The notes beneath the pieces are model-generated. The model made no database searches. It was not told the origin of the DNA and saw nothing but the letters and a program-made list of their open reading frames with translations. A program made the position numbers and the translations under genes. A DNA stretch of 64,000 bases from Hemibagrus wyckioides (taxonomy: Eukaryota; Chordata; Actinopteri; Siluriformes; Bagridae), in the NCBI RefSeq assembly GCF_019097595.1, contig NC_080717.1, positions 25,387,876-25,451,875 of the forward strand, in the 5' to 3' direction. Shown piece by piece: positions 38,070 to 49,892 of the stretch. The first letter of the stretch is position 1; every line of letters begins with the position of its first letter.

Positions 38070-38420
38070 TTCAAAGCCAGCACCTGCACCTTTTATTTTC
38101 GCTTCATTTCTATTCCATCTGGAAGATGTTATTAAAGTGCTTTCTATCCACGGGCGTGGCGTTATCATTCCTTCTTTATTTCCCGCATGGTTCTCTTCCA
38201 CCATGACGGAACGAGGATTCACATGTGTATCGCAGGAGAGCGTCACTGCACAGAGCGACAGAATACCAGGCGACGTCTCCTGAAGCTCCCCGGAGCTTAT
38301 TGTGAGCTCTGGAGGATTTATTACCCAGAAGGACAGAGGGAGAGGCGCCGTGCACTTCGAGGAGTCTGTGGGAAAGACATCCAGGGCCGAATAAACCGTT
38401 AGAATAAAAGTAGAAGGCGT
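38070..38420. promoter_or_regulatory. Possible conserved non-coding element
   Basis: Unique, GC-richer block with words such as CATCTGGAAGATGTTATTAA and CCGGAGCTTATTGTGAGCTC. A 187-codon minus-strand frame crosses it (38058-38621) but resembles no family I know. Enhancer or noise cannot be told apart without alignment. Confidence 0.15.
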
Positions 38421-38424
38421 GTTT

Positions 38425-39415
38425 ATATAACGTGGGAAGAGTTTACCGTATGTTCTATCTGAAGTTTGCACAAATGTGAAAGGAAAGAAAGTAGTAAACA
38501 TTGTTTTATTTTTTTTTTCTTCAAAATAAAATGTCCTGCAGTTACACCGAAACCCCTTGCATAGGATATCTTTCCAAGCAGAGATATAAAATTGAAAAGA
38601 CGAGTGTGTCGGAGCAAGCATCCCCTCCCTAGAACGGAGGTCGGAGAGAGGAATTTTCCAGCCGAGCTCTGAAAGAGGTCGAGTGTGACCTGGCTGATTT
38701 CACAGACTCATCTGCAACCAAAAAAAAAGAGAGCGAAAGGGAACGAGGGAGTGCCCAGACGTTCCCTCCGTTGAGTTTAGCTTATTGTGTAACGCATGAC
38801 TTGCTCAATAAGGAGTTCTCTGAATGCAACTCGTAGCCAGAGGGCAGCAATTAGGGCAGGGTTCGGTCTCTGTGTTTCCAATCTCTGCAGGTCGAAAAGA
38901 ACAGCGTACGAAGAGATACCGGTGTCACGTCTTCTTCGTCTACATCACAGCAGTTCATTTCGGGGTATTTTAATAAGTACATGCATATGTATTCACCCCC
39001 TATACTTTTTGTACTGTATGTGGGGGGTGAATACTTTTGCACTGGAGATACGCTAGGCTAAGGTCATGGTGAATGTGATTGCACACAATGTTTCCCTCTT
39101 CACCCAGTAAAAAACACTCCAGTTTAACAAACTGTTGCCATGGTAATGTGTATAAACCTCGCTGTTGCCTGGAACTGGTGTTTACAGTTGTGTGTCCTGT
39201 TCGCTTCACAGATCTCTGTTTAGAAGGACCGACGTGCCGAGATCTGGTGAAGGTGTTAGGGCCAGGAAAAAGGGGGAAGAAATTCAAAATTCAGACGTGA
39301 CAAAATCAGATCATGAGGATGAGAAGCAGCTGCAGTGTACACTACTCCAGATATTTTCACTCAGGATTTGATTCTCCAAAGACGAACCCTCTGAAATGTT
39401 CTAGAGCTTTTAATC
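38425..39415. other. Intergenic; small transposon-like inverted ends at ~38985-39040
   Basis: GTATTCACCCCC and GGGGGTGAATACTTTT face each other 20-30 bp apart, like collapsed ends of a fish DNA transposon. The rest is unrecognised unique DNA. Confidence 0.35.
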
Positions 39416-39419
39416 AAAT

Positions 39420-40056
39420 ACGATGATGATGATGAATATTATCATTACTATTATTATTACTTCTATTAAAACTACTATTACTAGTACTGCTGCTACTATT
39501 CCGATGACTACTATTAATATTAATATTAATTAATCCTATTCCTCATGCAACTTTTAACACTACTGCTATTACTATTTCTACTACTAAGTACTACAAATCC
39601 CCTTAGACCAACACCACCACCACTACTATCAACATCACCATGAACAACAACAATACCACCACCAACACAACTCCCAACACCACCACTACTACCAACACCA
39701 CCAACACCAATACCAACACCAGCACCACCACTAATACTAACACCACCAACACCAATACCAGCTCCACCACCACCACTACTACCAAAACCACCACCGACAC
39801 CACCACTACTACCAACAACACCACGAACAAAAACAACACCACCAATACCACCACCAACACCACTACCAACACCACTACTACTACCAACAGCACCACCACC
39901 ACCAATACCACCACCAGCACCAGCACTACTACCAACACAACCAACACCAATACCACCAACACCAAAACCAACACCACCAACAAAACCACCACCACCACCA
40001 CAACTACACAACTACAACCACCTGCTACTACTACTACTATTATTACTACTACAAAG

Positions 40057-40086
<30 letters not shown>
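39420..40086. repeat. (ACC)n/(AAC)n/(ACT)n imperfect triplet array ending in (GAA)n
   Basis: About 650 bp of degenerate triplets: GAT/ATT/ACT variants first, then ACCACCAAC-type from 39600 to 40010, then ACTACT and about 11 GAA units at 40053-40086. Thr/Asn frames on one strand and Gly/Val frames on the other are forced by the period and are not genes. Confidence 0.95.
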
Positions 40087-40089
<3 letters not shown>

Positions 40090-40135
40090 TGGTCAGGAAT
40101 TATTGACTTTTTTGTGTTTATATCTGAATGGTTCT

Positions 40136-40148
40136 GTTGTTGTTGTTG

Positions 40149-40179
<31 letters not shown>

Positions 40180-40180
40180 T
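40136..40180. repeat. (GTT)n and (GGT)n triplets
   Basis: About seven TTG units followed by about five GGT units. Confidence 0.85.
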
Positions 40181-40184
40181 GGAC

Positions 40185-40844
40185 AAGACACCGGTCTGTT
40201 GTTGGTATGACACTCAGGCAGACAGGGACTTTGCAAAAACAGTGGCTGAAATCCAATTTGATTAAAGCAAGACTAGGCAGGTGTGTAAACCACATCACAG
40301 TCCACAGGTCAGATGTCACCATGGAACCCACAGCAAAACACTGTCACTGGAGAAGCCTCTCAAAATCCTTCCTGTTTTTCTCACCTGTGCCCTGTATACT
40401 AGATATTTTCCAAACCTTTAAGGCATGAAGAGGCATGAAGAAATGGTACAGTCCGTTGTAGGGGTGTTTGATGTTATACAGCAGTTTGTGTTTAACACAC
40501 TTCTTCTGGAATGGAAACATGTTAGTGTTTATTATTCCAATTATTGAGTAAATATCATGTTTAAAAAACTTTCATTTCATCGCTTTACTTTCTCGGGTAA
40601 GGTTAAAGTATGGAGCAAGGGTCTAAAATATTCAATAAGTAGGAAAATGGAGTCATTTTATGTTTTATGGAGTCTTTATTGTTTTGGATGATGACCAGGT
40701 GAAAATATCTTGTAGATATTATTGAAAGAAGTAAAATAAGACAGGTTGTGGCTTGCTTTCTGAAGGTTAGCACTAAGATTACCACTAAACTAAAATCTCA
40801 GAAGCCCCGCCCACATCTGTACACTTGATTCCTATTGAAATATG
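40185..40844. other. Intergenic, nothing recognised
   Basis: Unique AT-rich DNA without a supported exon or named repeat. Confidence 0.35.
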
Positions 40845-41397
40845 TACACTACCAGTCAAAAGTTTGGACACACCTTTCCAATGTTTTTTGTTTAGGGATT
40901 TATTTTCTACATTCTAGAACAATACTGGAGATTTCAAAACTATGAAATAACACACATGGACTTAAGTAATCCATATGTAACCGCAACAAAAAACAATCAG
41001 TTGTTATTTTAAGACACGAAGGTCAGGTGTTCTGGAATAGTTCTTGCAAGAACAGTATTGTCAAGTGCATTTGCAAAACCCATCAAGCACCATGATGAAA
41101 CTGGCTCACATGAAGACCATCCCAGTAAAGCAAGACCAAAACTGACCTCTGCTGCAGAGGAGAAGTTCATTTAGAGTTACCAGCCTCAGAAATCACCAAT
41201 TAACAGCACCTCAGATTAGAGGCGTTATGAAGGCTTTACAGAGCATCAGTAGCAGACATATCTCAATATCAACTGTTCAAACGAGATTATTGTGTATTTC
41301 GGCCGCCTTCAGCATTGTTTTACAATGTAGAAAGAAATAAACATCAGGAAAGACCATGGAATTAGAAGGTGTGTCCAAACTTTTGACTGTTAGTGTA
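40845..41397 (+). mobile_element. Second Tc1-like family, internally deleted (MITE)
   Basis: Inverted ends with TA at both borders: CACTACCAGTCAAAAGTTTG followed by GACACACCTTTC on the left and GGTGTGTCCAAACTTTTGAC followed by TGTTAGTG on the right. About 550 bp. Relics such as GAAACTGGCTCACATGAAGA and AGAGTTACCAGCCTCAGAAA are pieces of the transposase gene, but no long frame survives. It is a different family from the 20.5, 24.4 and 49.5 kb copies. Confidence 0.85.
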
Positions 41398-41399
41398 TA

Positions 41400-43250
41400 T
41401 AAAGATGCCTAATGGAGAGGAAATGTGATTGGCTGTTCAGAACATCAGTCAAACCCCATTTTACGTTCTTTGATGCATATTAATTATAAAAATAAAAAAA
41501 AGCACCAGCGAAATTTAGAGAATATTTCGGCATATAATCTCTTAACAAATAAAAAGCAGCCCTGGAGTAGACCTTGGCCAAGAATCTGACAGTTGAACAA
41601 ATTTGACGTTTGTTTCATTTGATGTCATCAATTATTCACGCAGGAGACAGTTATGCATTAGGTCACACTTTCAGAATGATAGAAATGTCAGAAGTGAGGT
41701 GCGATGAGTTTTCACTGACAGATGAAGCTGAACAGGTTTTAGGTTTTGCTCATCTCAATCATGCAGCACCGTGACAACACCAGCATCAGCACAACCTCAT
41801 AAAGACGGGGGGAAAAGAGAGCTTCGTTATGAAATGCAACAACCTCGTGTCCTGACATAACTCTAACCACAAAAGCAATCAAGTCTGGAACATTCCAGGG
41901 ATGATTCAACGTCTTTTGTGAGAGTAAGAAGTAACATAAATGCTAAAGATCAGAAAGCGAGACTAGCGAACTAGCAGCTATTACTGTCTGGAAAAAGAAA
42001 AAAAAAGAAAAATAATTGGAAAATGGAATTTGTGCATGTTTTTGTTGTGTCCATGTTGATGATTGAGTGTCTCTGTCATGTCTAAACTCCACAGTGGAGG
42101 TTAATATGAAGCTCATATGAAAGTAGACACTTAGGACTTTAAGAATTTTCATAAGTATTTCTGTTCCACTAGGGGTGATATATCCATAGAGTTCCCAAAA
42201 ATCAAAAAAACGGTTATTTTTTCCATACAAATGTTTGCATCTTCAAAATAAATGTTGATATCGAACCCATTTCTGCTCTCTGAGATGCTCCGAGTGCTTG
42301 TTCATCTAAACAGCAGCTCGAATTTGATCTTCAACAAGTAAAATTCTGTGTAAGGTTCTCCGACAGAGGGAAAAACACACATCTAAAACACACTGCAAGC
42401 CAACAGACTCATTTTATATCACACTCACAGCCTGAACATCATTAATTGATTTACACTGATTGAGGGTTAACCTCTCTCATGCTACGTTTATAGTTTATAA
42501 CACAACATTTACTTTCAATTTCAATTCTGCTTTCTTTTTTTAGTCCTCACGCTGTTATGAAAGGCTTCCGCACTTTTTTATTAGACTGTTTTTTTGTTTT
42601 TTTTTTAGATTTCTCACCTACTTGAACGTCACTGAGCCTGGAAACAGCTTCAGCTCTGTGTGGTGCAGTAATATCGGTGCTGTTGCTGCCCCCGGTGGCT
42701 ACACGATATCATTACACTCTACACAGAAGTAAAAGCCTGTGCACTTTTTCGTTATGGATAAATAAACAAATAGTGAATACATAGAAACACCCATTGAAAA
42801 TGTTCAGCAATGAAATTCAGACAATCCGATCCATGTTACATTTTTGCCATTTTGTCATTTCTATAATCTTGTTATGAAGAAGCAAATGTCTGTGGAAAGT
42901 ATGACGGCTGTAATTTAAATCGTTGTCGAGTAATTGAGCTCCCCCCTATAGCATTACCTCAGAATGGAGCGCCGTGGACTTGCCAGCATATGTTCGGAAA
43001 ATGTTGCATGTATTTCCAATGGAAGAAATGACGTTCCGAGATATGCATGCATTCTCGTGGAAAAACAAGCAAAGACGTCTATTGTGAAACATCATGTATG
43101 ACAGTTACGATTAGGTCAGTAAATACAGATAAAGATGGAGATGGAGTCTTGATATGGTTTCCTCGGGAACTGCTTGGTCAGGATGGAGTCCAGTTCTTCA
43201 GGAGATACTTTCCTGATCCATTCTGGCTGGAGTCTCATCACTTGGAGGCT
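41400..43250. other. Intergenic, no gene seen
   Basis: AT-rich unique DNA. Two T-runs near 42530-42610. No exon, SINE or satellite is recognised. Confidence 0.35.
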
Positions 43251-43254
43251 TCAT

Positions 43255-43283
43255 ACTGATGATGATGATGATGATGATGATGT
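43255..43283. repeat. (GAT)n microsatellite
   Basis: About nine GAT/ATG triplets. Confidence 0.85.
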
Positions 43284-43309
43284 TGATGGTTCCATATGAA
43301 CAGTCTGGA

Positions 43310-43640
43310 GACACATGAAATTACTGTGTATGGTGCCACCAAGAAACCATGAAGATGGCTTTAGACTGCAATTGATACAAAGACTTTTCTCCAAGTCTGA
43401 ACAGTTGATAACATCAACCACGCAGACCTCATTGTTAGAACTAGAACTAGAGTTTCATGGTTGCACCTTACATCTAAGGAAACGGTTTAGAATTTCTCTA
43501 TCTGTTGTCACTCAAATGATGAAGGCTTCCCTTCTGAGTCTGGTTCCTCTCAAGGTTCCTTCCTCATATCATCTCAGGGACTCTTTTGCTCATCACCATC
43601 ACCACTGGCTCACTCATCAGGCAATCCACCATTTGGAGGA
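43310..43640 (+). repeat. Dispersed fish repeat (TGGTTCCTCTCAAGGTTCCT type)
   Basis: GAGTCTGGTTCCTCTCAAGG, TTCCTCATATCATCTCAGGG and ACTGGCTCACTCATCAGG are characteristic of a very common fish interspersed repeat. It is the partner in opposite orientation of the piece at 19431-19625. Class not assigned. Confidence 0.5.
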
Positions 43641-44237
43641 AATCTTTAAGGAACCATTCAGAAAACCGTTGCACATTGTGGTAGAACCTACCAAAACTAT
43701 GTCCAAGCAGTGTCCATCAGCCATAAACAGGAACTGTGCTGAACATCAGTCCTTGTCTTTACAGAACCATGAGGGGAGGGAAAAAAAACACTACAGAGTC
43801 AAGATGAAAAAAAAACCAAGCAGAACTCACACACCTGTTCCACAGAAGTGCTGAGGATCTCATTGTTCTCCAGACTTGGCTGGAAGGCAGAGATGTCAAT
43901 GGCACGAAGACCAGCGCTGGCTTCCAGGAGACAAATTCCTTCAGCAAGCAGGAACAGAGAAGAGAGTGATGTAGATCCATGCCAGCCACAGTCCTGCTCA
44001 CATTCTCCAGCTTTAGAGAAATCCCGCCTGGTATGGAGGTTAGTTAAGTATATCCACTTAACCGGTGATTAAAGCTTCTGGCCTGCGTCTTGGCCTCAAA
44101 GTGCAGAAGAATGCACGGCTGTCCTGGCACGTCTAACGCTTTCAGGTGTTCGCATTTTCATTTATTTTTAGTCGTGCGATGGAAAGCATGTGGAGTTTTG
44201 GAAATGTTTCATTGCTTCGCTACCTCCTCACAGATGC
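43641..44237. other. Intergenic, nothing recognised
   Basis: Unique DNA. Short open frames show no family resemblance. Confidence 0.3.
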
Positions 44238-45194
44238 AAAACTATTCATCAGAATTCTACACTACTCATGACAGAATTCTACACTATTCATCACAAAATT
44301 CTACACTACTCATCCTGAATGCTACACTATTCATCAGAGAATTCTACACTGCTCATCACAGAATTCTACACTATTCATCGCTGAATTCTACACTATTTCT
44401 CACAAAATTCTACACTACTCATTGCCGAATTCTCCACTATTCATTGCAGAACTCTACACTATTCATCCCAGAATTCTACACTATACATGACAAAATTCTC
44501 CACTATTTATCATGGAATTCTGCACTATTCATCACAGATTTGTCCAAATAAATAACCGAATTCTCCACTATTCATCACAAAATTCTACACTATTCATTAC
44601 AGAATTCTACACCATTCATTACAGAATTTTACACTATTCATCCCAGAATTATACACTATTCATTACAGAATTCTACACCATTCATTACAGAATTTTACAC
44701 TATTCATCCCAGAATTTTACACTATTCATCACAAAATTCTACACTACTCATTCCAGAATTCTACACTATTCATGGCAGAAGTTTACACTATTCATCATAC
44801 AATTCCACACTATTCCTGAAAAAATTATACACTACTCATCCCAGAATTCTACATTATTCATAACAGAATTCTACACTATTCCTTAAAGAATTCTACACTG
44901 CCCATCACAGAATTTTACACTATTCATCACAGAATTCAAAATTATTAATCACAGAATTCTACACTATTTATCACATAATTCTACACCATTCATCCCAGAA
45001 TTCTACACTATTCATCACAAAATTCTACATTATTTACCCCAGAATTCTATACTATTCATCACAGAATTCTACACTATTCATCACAGAATTCTACATTATT
45101 CATCACAGAATTCTACACTATTCATTGCCAAATTCTCCAATATTCATCACAGATTTCTCCAAAATTCATCACAGAATTCTACACTATTCATTGC
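44238..45194. repeat. 22 bp minisatellite, CAGAATTCTACACTATTCAT
   Basis: About 43 units of CAGAATTCTACACTATTCAT plus two bases, with point variants (ACAAAATTCTACACTACTCA, CCAGAATTCTAC). Most units carry an EcoRI site GAATTC. Tyr/His/Ser frames through it are artefacts. Confidence 0.95.
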
Positions 45195-45249
45195 CCTAGT
45201 CCAGCAATTCCGTGTTCATGTTAAACGGTAACCCTATGCTTGAGCAAAT

Positions 45250-45430
45250 CTCATGGAGCTGAAGCTCAGTGGTTAAAGTGTTGGACTGATTGGAAAGTTT
45301 TGAGTTTAAATCCCGTGTCTAACAAATGTCTACCTCTGGGTCCGTGGGCAAACCCTTTAACCCTCAGTTGCTCAGTTGTATAAAATGAGCTCTGGATATG
45401 GGTGTTCACCATAAGCTGTAAATAACATAT
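45250..45430 (+). mobile_element. tRNA-derived SINE, second family
   Basis: A-box-like AAGCTCAGTGGTTAAAGTG, B-box-like GAGTTTAAATCCC, then CCTTTAACCCTCAGTTGCTC, GTATAAAATGAG and a tail CATAAGCTGTAAATAA. The same layout as the fragment at 19738-19862. Confidence 0.6.
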
Positions 45431-45599
45431 CTAGTTTTAGAGATATTCAAATTTTAATTTTGTACTTGTGCATTGTATTCATCCAATGAAATGCTCCTAT
45501 TGTTTGCCCCACCCCCAGGGGCAGGTCTTGCTCTACAGTAACACTGAATCTGGTTCATCAGTGTGTTTGGAGTTTATTCGTTTGGAAAGAGACAGTACG

Positions 45600-45925
45600 G
45601 CATCAAAGACTCTCTACCCCGCTCTTTACCCCGGGTTCTGGTGGATCTAAACCCCGGGTTCTGGTGGTAGAGGAAGGTTTCACAGGTGTAATGTAGAAGC
45701 AGGGTTATGAAGCACAGTGTTTTCCCTGTGGTTATGAAACTCTGCTCTGAAGCAGGATCAGCTGTTTTTGCAGTGTTATCTCCACATCACGCTGCTGAAC
45801 GTCTTCAGTGTGAAATGATGCTGCTCTGTTAGAACGTTACTCCTTGTTACTTAGCAACAGAAACCCAATCAGAAACTGAACAGCGCGTGAAAACTTTATA
45901 TCAGGTGAAAACCAGGACGTGGCGA
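45600..45925 (-). repeat. Dispersed element containing inverted block B
   Basis: ACCCCGGGTTCTGGTGG occurs twice in tandem near 45628-45668. The reverse complement of block B follows at 45775-45920 (partner at 22363-22505). Probably one end of a non-autonomous DNA transposon. Confidence 0.5.
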
Positions 45926-45959
45926 CAATCCCACTGAGTGTTTACCCCGTGACTCCTGA

Positions 45960-46780
45960 GACTGAAGGCTGCAGGGTCATGACGCGTGCAAGAGGTGAGT
46001 GAATGTTTGACCGTTTCACATATTCCACTCACTTTCTCTTCAGAGCGGAAAAAAGACAGGGAGGTGCGAAATATCTGGGAGAGTCTAGCTTCTAGCAGGA
46101 AGATGCCAGGAATATCCGGGCATCTCCTGACCTTCAGAGGCTTGTTCCTTCGCAGATACATGAGAGCACATTGATCTCAGTGACAGAAAACGAGGGAGTA
46201 CCAGCAGGGGAAAGGAGCGTCCTGGGTGGAATCCCGACATTCCCTTCTTGCATACCGGAGGAATGTTAATGCAGTGAACGACTCACTTCCTCCCACAGTG
46301 TGGAGAGAACTACGGCACAGGAATGCCAGGGAGCAGGCTTATCAGCAGCAGTTATTTAAACACTGCTCCCTCAGAAAGACTTTTAACTCCACTGGAGTGA
46401 ATAGAGCAACGTGTGTGTGTCTGTGTGTGATGCACTCATTCGTCTATATTCACTCACTCGGTCAACGTTTACTATCTAGACACAGAAACTGGACCACATT
46501 CAGACATCGAGGACATTATTTGAAAGCCTAGTCCATGATACATCACTGTGAACTGATTCCCGTAACCGAGATGCTAAACAAACCTTTCTCACTGTGGCCT
46601 TCACCTGCTTCAGTAAGGACAATATAGATCCTTGATGAAGAGACGCTGCATGTAGGAGCTATGCCGTATATGTTAAAGCAGAGTTCAAGGGTCAGCGTCT
46701 CTGATGGTGATGGAGAACCGAAGGAGAACTGTCCATTTAGTGATAGATAAAAGAGCAAGTGAAATATTTCCCCTGGGTCC
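45960..46780. other. Unique sequence between two element halves
   Basis: No recognised gene. A good donor (AGAG|GTGAGT at about 45995) and acceptor (TTCTCTTCAG|AG at about 46044) lie only ~50 bp apart on the plus strand, but no conserved protein results. Confidence 0.25.
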
Positions 46781-46782
46781 TA

Positions 46783-47040
46783 GTGAACCCCGATTAAACA
46801 GAATCCTGGGGTTGTGTAGTTAGAGGTTTCACACTGCTCCTGCTTTCCCCACTGAATCCTGACTCTTCATAATCTGATGTTTCTCACTCTGCACTGCTAA
46901 ACCCCGCTGCAACCTTCTTCTCATTTACGTTTTCACGTATCAGCACCTATGATTGGATAAATCCAGCGAATGACCGCTTTAAATAACGGCTCGTCTCACG
47001 CTTTCACTTTTATCAGTGAGGAAAAAAGTTGCTACGTAAA
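46783..47040 (+). repeat. Dispersed element containing block A
   Basis: Block A (46879-47035) matches 22034-22190 in the same direction, sharing CTAAACCCCGCTGCAACCTT and TGATTGGATAAATCCAGC. Confidence 0.6.
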
Positions 47041-47166
47041 TCCTCCTCTGAAAGCTATTTTTTTATTCAGTTAAATATCCTTACATTTCATCAATGTAAA
47101 TTTATTTAGACTTACAGTACATATTCAACACTGCCCTGGTGTATTATGGGTGCTCAATCTGAGGAA

Positions 47167-47196
47167 TATGTCCAATATGTGTGTGTGTGTGTGTGT
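47167..47196. repeat. (GT)n microsatellite
   Basis: Short GT run inside otherwise unique DNA. Confidence 0.75.
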
Positions 47197-47199
47197 CTA

Positions 47200-48224
47200 T
47201 AACCTCTTCCTGTTTCACAAACTTCTCGTTAAAGTACATAAACGAGGAGACCGTCATGACCATAAAAGGAAGACGTACCCAGGACATTTATTAGCTCATA
47301 AAGTGAAAGTTATCCTGCGAACTCTATATTTCGCACACCCTGTCGCATACTTTTCTATACTATATATCTATATATTTAGATATAGAGATATCTTGAGTTG
47401 ATTCTGATGTAAAGGTAAAATAGTTACAGGAGAAAGCAGATACAGACACACGCTCATTTTACATACGATATCTCGTGAAGCTAGGAGGTAGGTTGCCATG
47501 GTAACGCTGTACGTAAATCACCATTCACGGTTCAAACAAATCGGAATGTAAACTCTGAACAGATCGCAGGGAGGAACCCCACCATCTCCTTCCTTCAATA
47601 AACATAACATCTGACATAAATCCCGCTTTATTCCATTCTAGCAGCTCACTGGCTAGTCAGGAAAAACAGTCCTTGCTTTTATTAAAGCTTTAATTAAAAA
47701 CTTTAATTAAAATCGACTCGTTAACGAGGAAAAAGAGCGAGGCTTTGCGCATGAAACTTTAAACACGTAAACTGATGCTAAATGCACTTCCCAGATTTAT
47801 TAATATTATTAATGGGATTACTCATTTCGGCATTTGTGTTTCTAAAATCCCCAAAAAAACACATATTTGTACTGTACTTGTTATTAAAGAAAAGCAAACT
47901 TCTGCTGCATGCCTAATACCAATCGTAAAAATGTCTGAAATTCCTTTCCATATCGGGAATTATGGGTGTAATGAATAGCACGTCTCTTCGGTGAGCGACT
48001 CAAACAGACAACACAGGAATTCTTCACAGGGATTAAAGTCAGATGTAGTGGTCAAACCGAGCAAATCACATAACATCATTATGTTTGTTTGTCAGAAAAG
48101 GGGCGTGGCCTGCGTCTGGGGCTTTATTGAATATTTATGTATTGCTTCAATATTTTCCTCTCTCACTTTCCATAATCTGTACATTTCTACATCTGCTTTC
48201 AGGGTAGAAGGCTGACCTGGCAGT

Positions 48225-48262
<38 letters not shown>

Positions 48263-48505
48263 TCAGGTAGTGAGGGAATCTGTTTATTCATGGAACATCA
48301 CACAGTTTGGTGTTTGTTTGCTTCCCATTTCGGTGAAAAGTGTGGAATTGAGGCTCTGAGACTCTCTGTATTAGCAGTGGAATAAAAATCCCTCTCCCAC
48401 ACACACACACACACACACACATCAGTGCAGTGTATTCAGTATTGTTGGTATGTTATAGATTACAGGATAACGTTATCTCGATGACTGATGAGTGTTTCTT
48501 TCCAC
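47200..48505. other. Intergenic with two (CA)n runs
   Basis: (CA)n at 48230-48259 and 48400-48421. No supported exon. Confidence 0.4.
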
Positions 48506-48509
48506 TTTA

Positions 48510-48659
48510 GAGCACGTTCCAAAGCTTCAGCATGCTCATTTGGACCTGACCCTCTACTTCCAGCATGGGGAGATGGGAAACTGGACCGTGTACAATGGCC
48601 GGAAGTGGAAACTTCGGAAACCTGAACTCCACAGCCTTGTTAAACAGAGCAGGCAGTGA
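48510..48659 (+). CDS. Unrecognised 49-codon open frame after a good splice acceptor
   Basis: TTTCTTTCCACTTTAG ends at 48510, just before a frame reading EHVPKLQHAHLDLTLYFQHG, then EMGNWTVYNGRKWKLRKPEL, then HSLVKQSRQ and TGA at 48657-48659. Composition and codon use look protein-like (Trp, Tyr, Phe, charged residues, no repeats), unlike all the other short frames nearby. No upstream exon or promoter could be found and I do not recognise the family. It may be the last exon of an unknown plus-strand gene, a relic of a retrocopy, or chance. Confidence 0.2.
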   Translation, partial: EHVPKLQHAHLDLTLYFQHGEMGNWTVYNGRKWKLRKPELHSLVKQSRQ

Positions 48660-49445
48660 GGAGAGTCACGGTGATAAGCAGTGTGGATTGCAGTTTAAAG
48701 AAAAAACGATTTATTAACATCTTATAGTGTTTTTGCAGTAGGCCACAGAGACAGAAACACATTTATTTAGCCTGCCCTAATTAAACGATTCAGTAATTCT
48801 AGAAACGACTCATTTAAAACATTTGTGTGTTTGTTCATCGGTTCAAATCTCCAGACGTTTCTGCAATACTTCAATCAGCGTCCAATGATATATATAAAAC
48901 AACAACAACAACCGTGTAAATCAACTCACATGCCATGTTTGATTCACTTTCCGCAGGTGAGTCCATTCAGAGTCGAATCGAGCTAGAATCCGGCCACGTT
49001 GAGCCCGGCGTGTATCATGTTTCCCATACAGAACCTATAGGATGTTGCACATGCGTGGTCAATACAAAATGAACGAACCGCTTTCTGAGATGACTCTTTG
49101 TCCCCGGGTCATATCAAGGATTCGTTCAAAACGAGCGAATCATTCAGGAACGACGTATCACTAATGTGAAGCACCTTGAGAGCGTTAATGTGGCTGCTCA
49201 CAGAGCTCCAGGGCCTCATTAGTGCACGTCAGGCTGGCATGTGTCCTTTTAACATTCTTTCATGACCGGAGTGTTATGTTAAATGTGCTGTAGGATATTT
49301 CATTTTTTGAGTTTTAGAGGTCACTGAAAATGCCAGAGGGTGTGAAGGGGAATGTCAGGATTTAATAAACACTTTAATTATCTCACCTGTCAGAATTGAG
49401 ATTTATGACGTTTCTGTGTGCTAAACACATACAGATGGCTATTTC
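48660..49445. other. Intergenic, nothing recognised
   Basis: Unique DNA with no supported feature. Confidence 0.35.
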
Positions 49446-49892
49446 CAGCATTAACCAGCATTAACTTCTTCAGCAATTTGAGCAACAGTAGCTCGTCTGT
49501 TGGATCGGATCACACAGGCCAGCCTTTGCTCTCCACGTGCATCAATGTGCCTTGACCGCCCATGACCCTGTCGCCAGTCCACCACTGTTCCTTCCTTGGA
49601 CCACTTTTGATAGATACTGACCACTGCAGACTGGGAACACCCCACAAGATCTGCAGTTTTGGAGATGCTCTGATCCAGTGGTCTAGTCATCACAATTTGG
49701 CCCTTCGTCAAACTCAAAGCTCAAATCCTTACGCTTGTCCATTTTTCCTGCTTCTAACATCAACTTTGAGGACGAAATGTTGACTTTCTGCCTAATATAT
49801 CCCACCCACTAACAGGTGCCATGATGAGGAGATCATCAGTGTTATTCACGTCACCTGTCAGTAGTCATAATGTTATGCCTGATCAGTGTATA
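49446..49892 (-). mobile_element. Deleted Tc1-like transposon (MITE), copy C, truncated at one end
   Basis: Minus strand encodes [20 protein letters not shown], then [17 protein letters not shown] and [19 protein letters not shown], the paired-like HTH part of a Tc1-like transposase, more intact than in copies A and B. The right end CATAATGTTATGCCTGATCA is present. The left end breaks off right after the AEEVNAG codons, so the element lacks one inverted repeat and all catalytic sequence. It cannot produce a working transposase. Confidence 0.85.

Noticed and set aside
38058..38621. A 187-codon minus-strand frame
   Set aside because: No repeat origin, but no recognisable family, no splice or promoter support and no natural-looking domain. 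Left as non-coding.
39526..40089. Gly/Val-rich and Thr/Asn-rich frames of 130-160 codons on both strands
   Set aside because: They follow the ACC/AAC/ACT triplet array; every frame on both strands is open for the same reason.
44090..44886. Tyr/His/Ser frames of 124-153 codons
   Set aside because: Translation of the 22 bp minisatellite.
49451..49717. A functional 88-residue transposase gene
   Set aside because: It covers only the N-terminal DNA-binding part of a Tc1-like transposase; the catalytic domain and one inverted repeat are missing.
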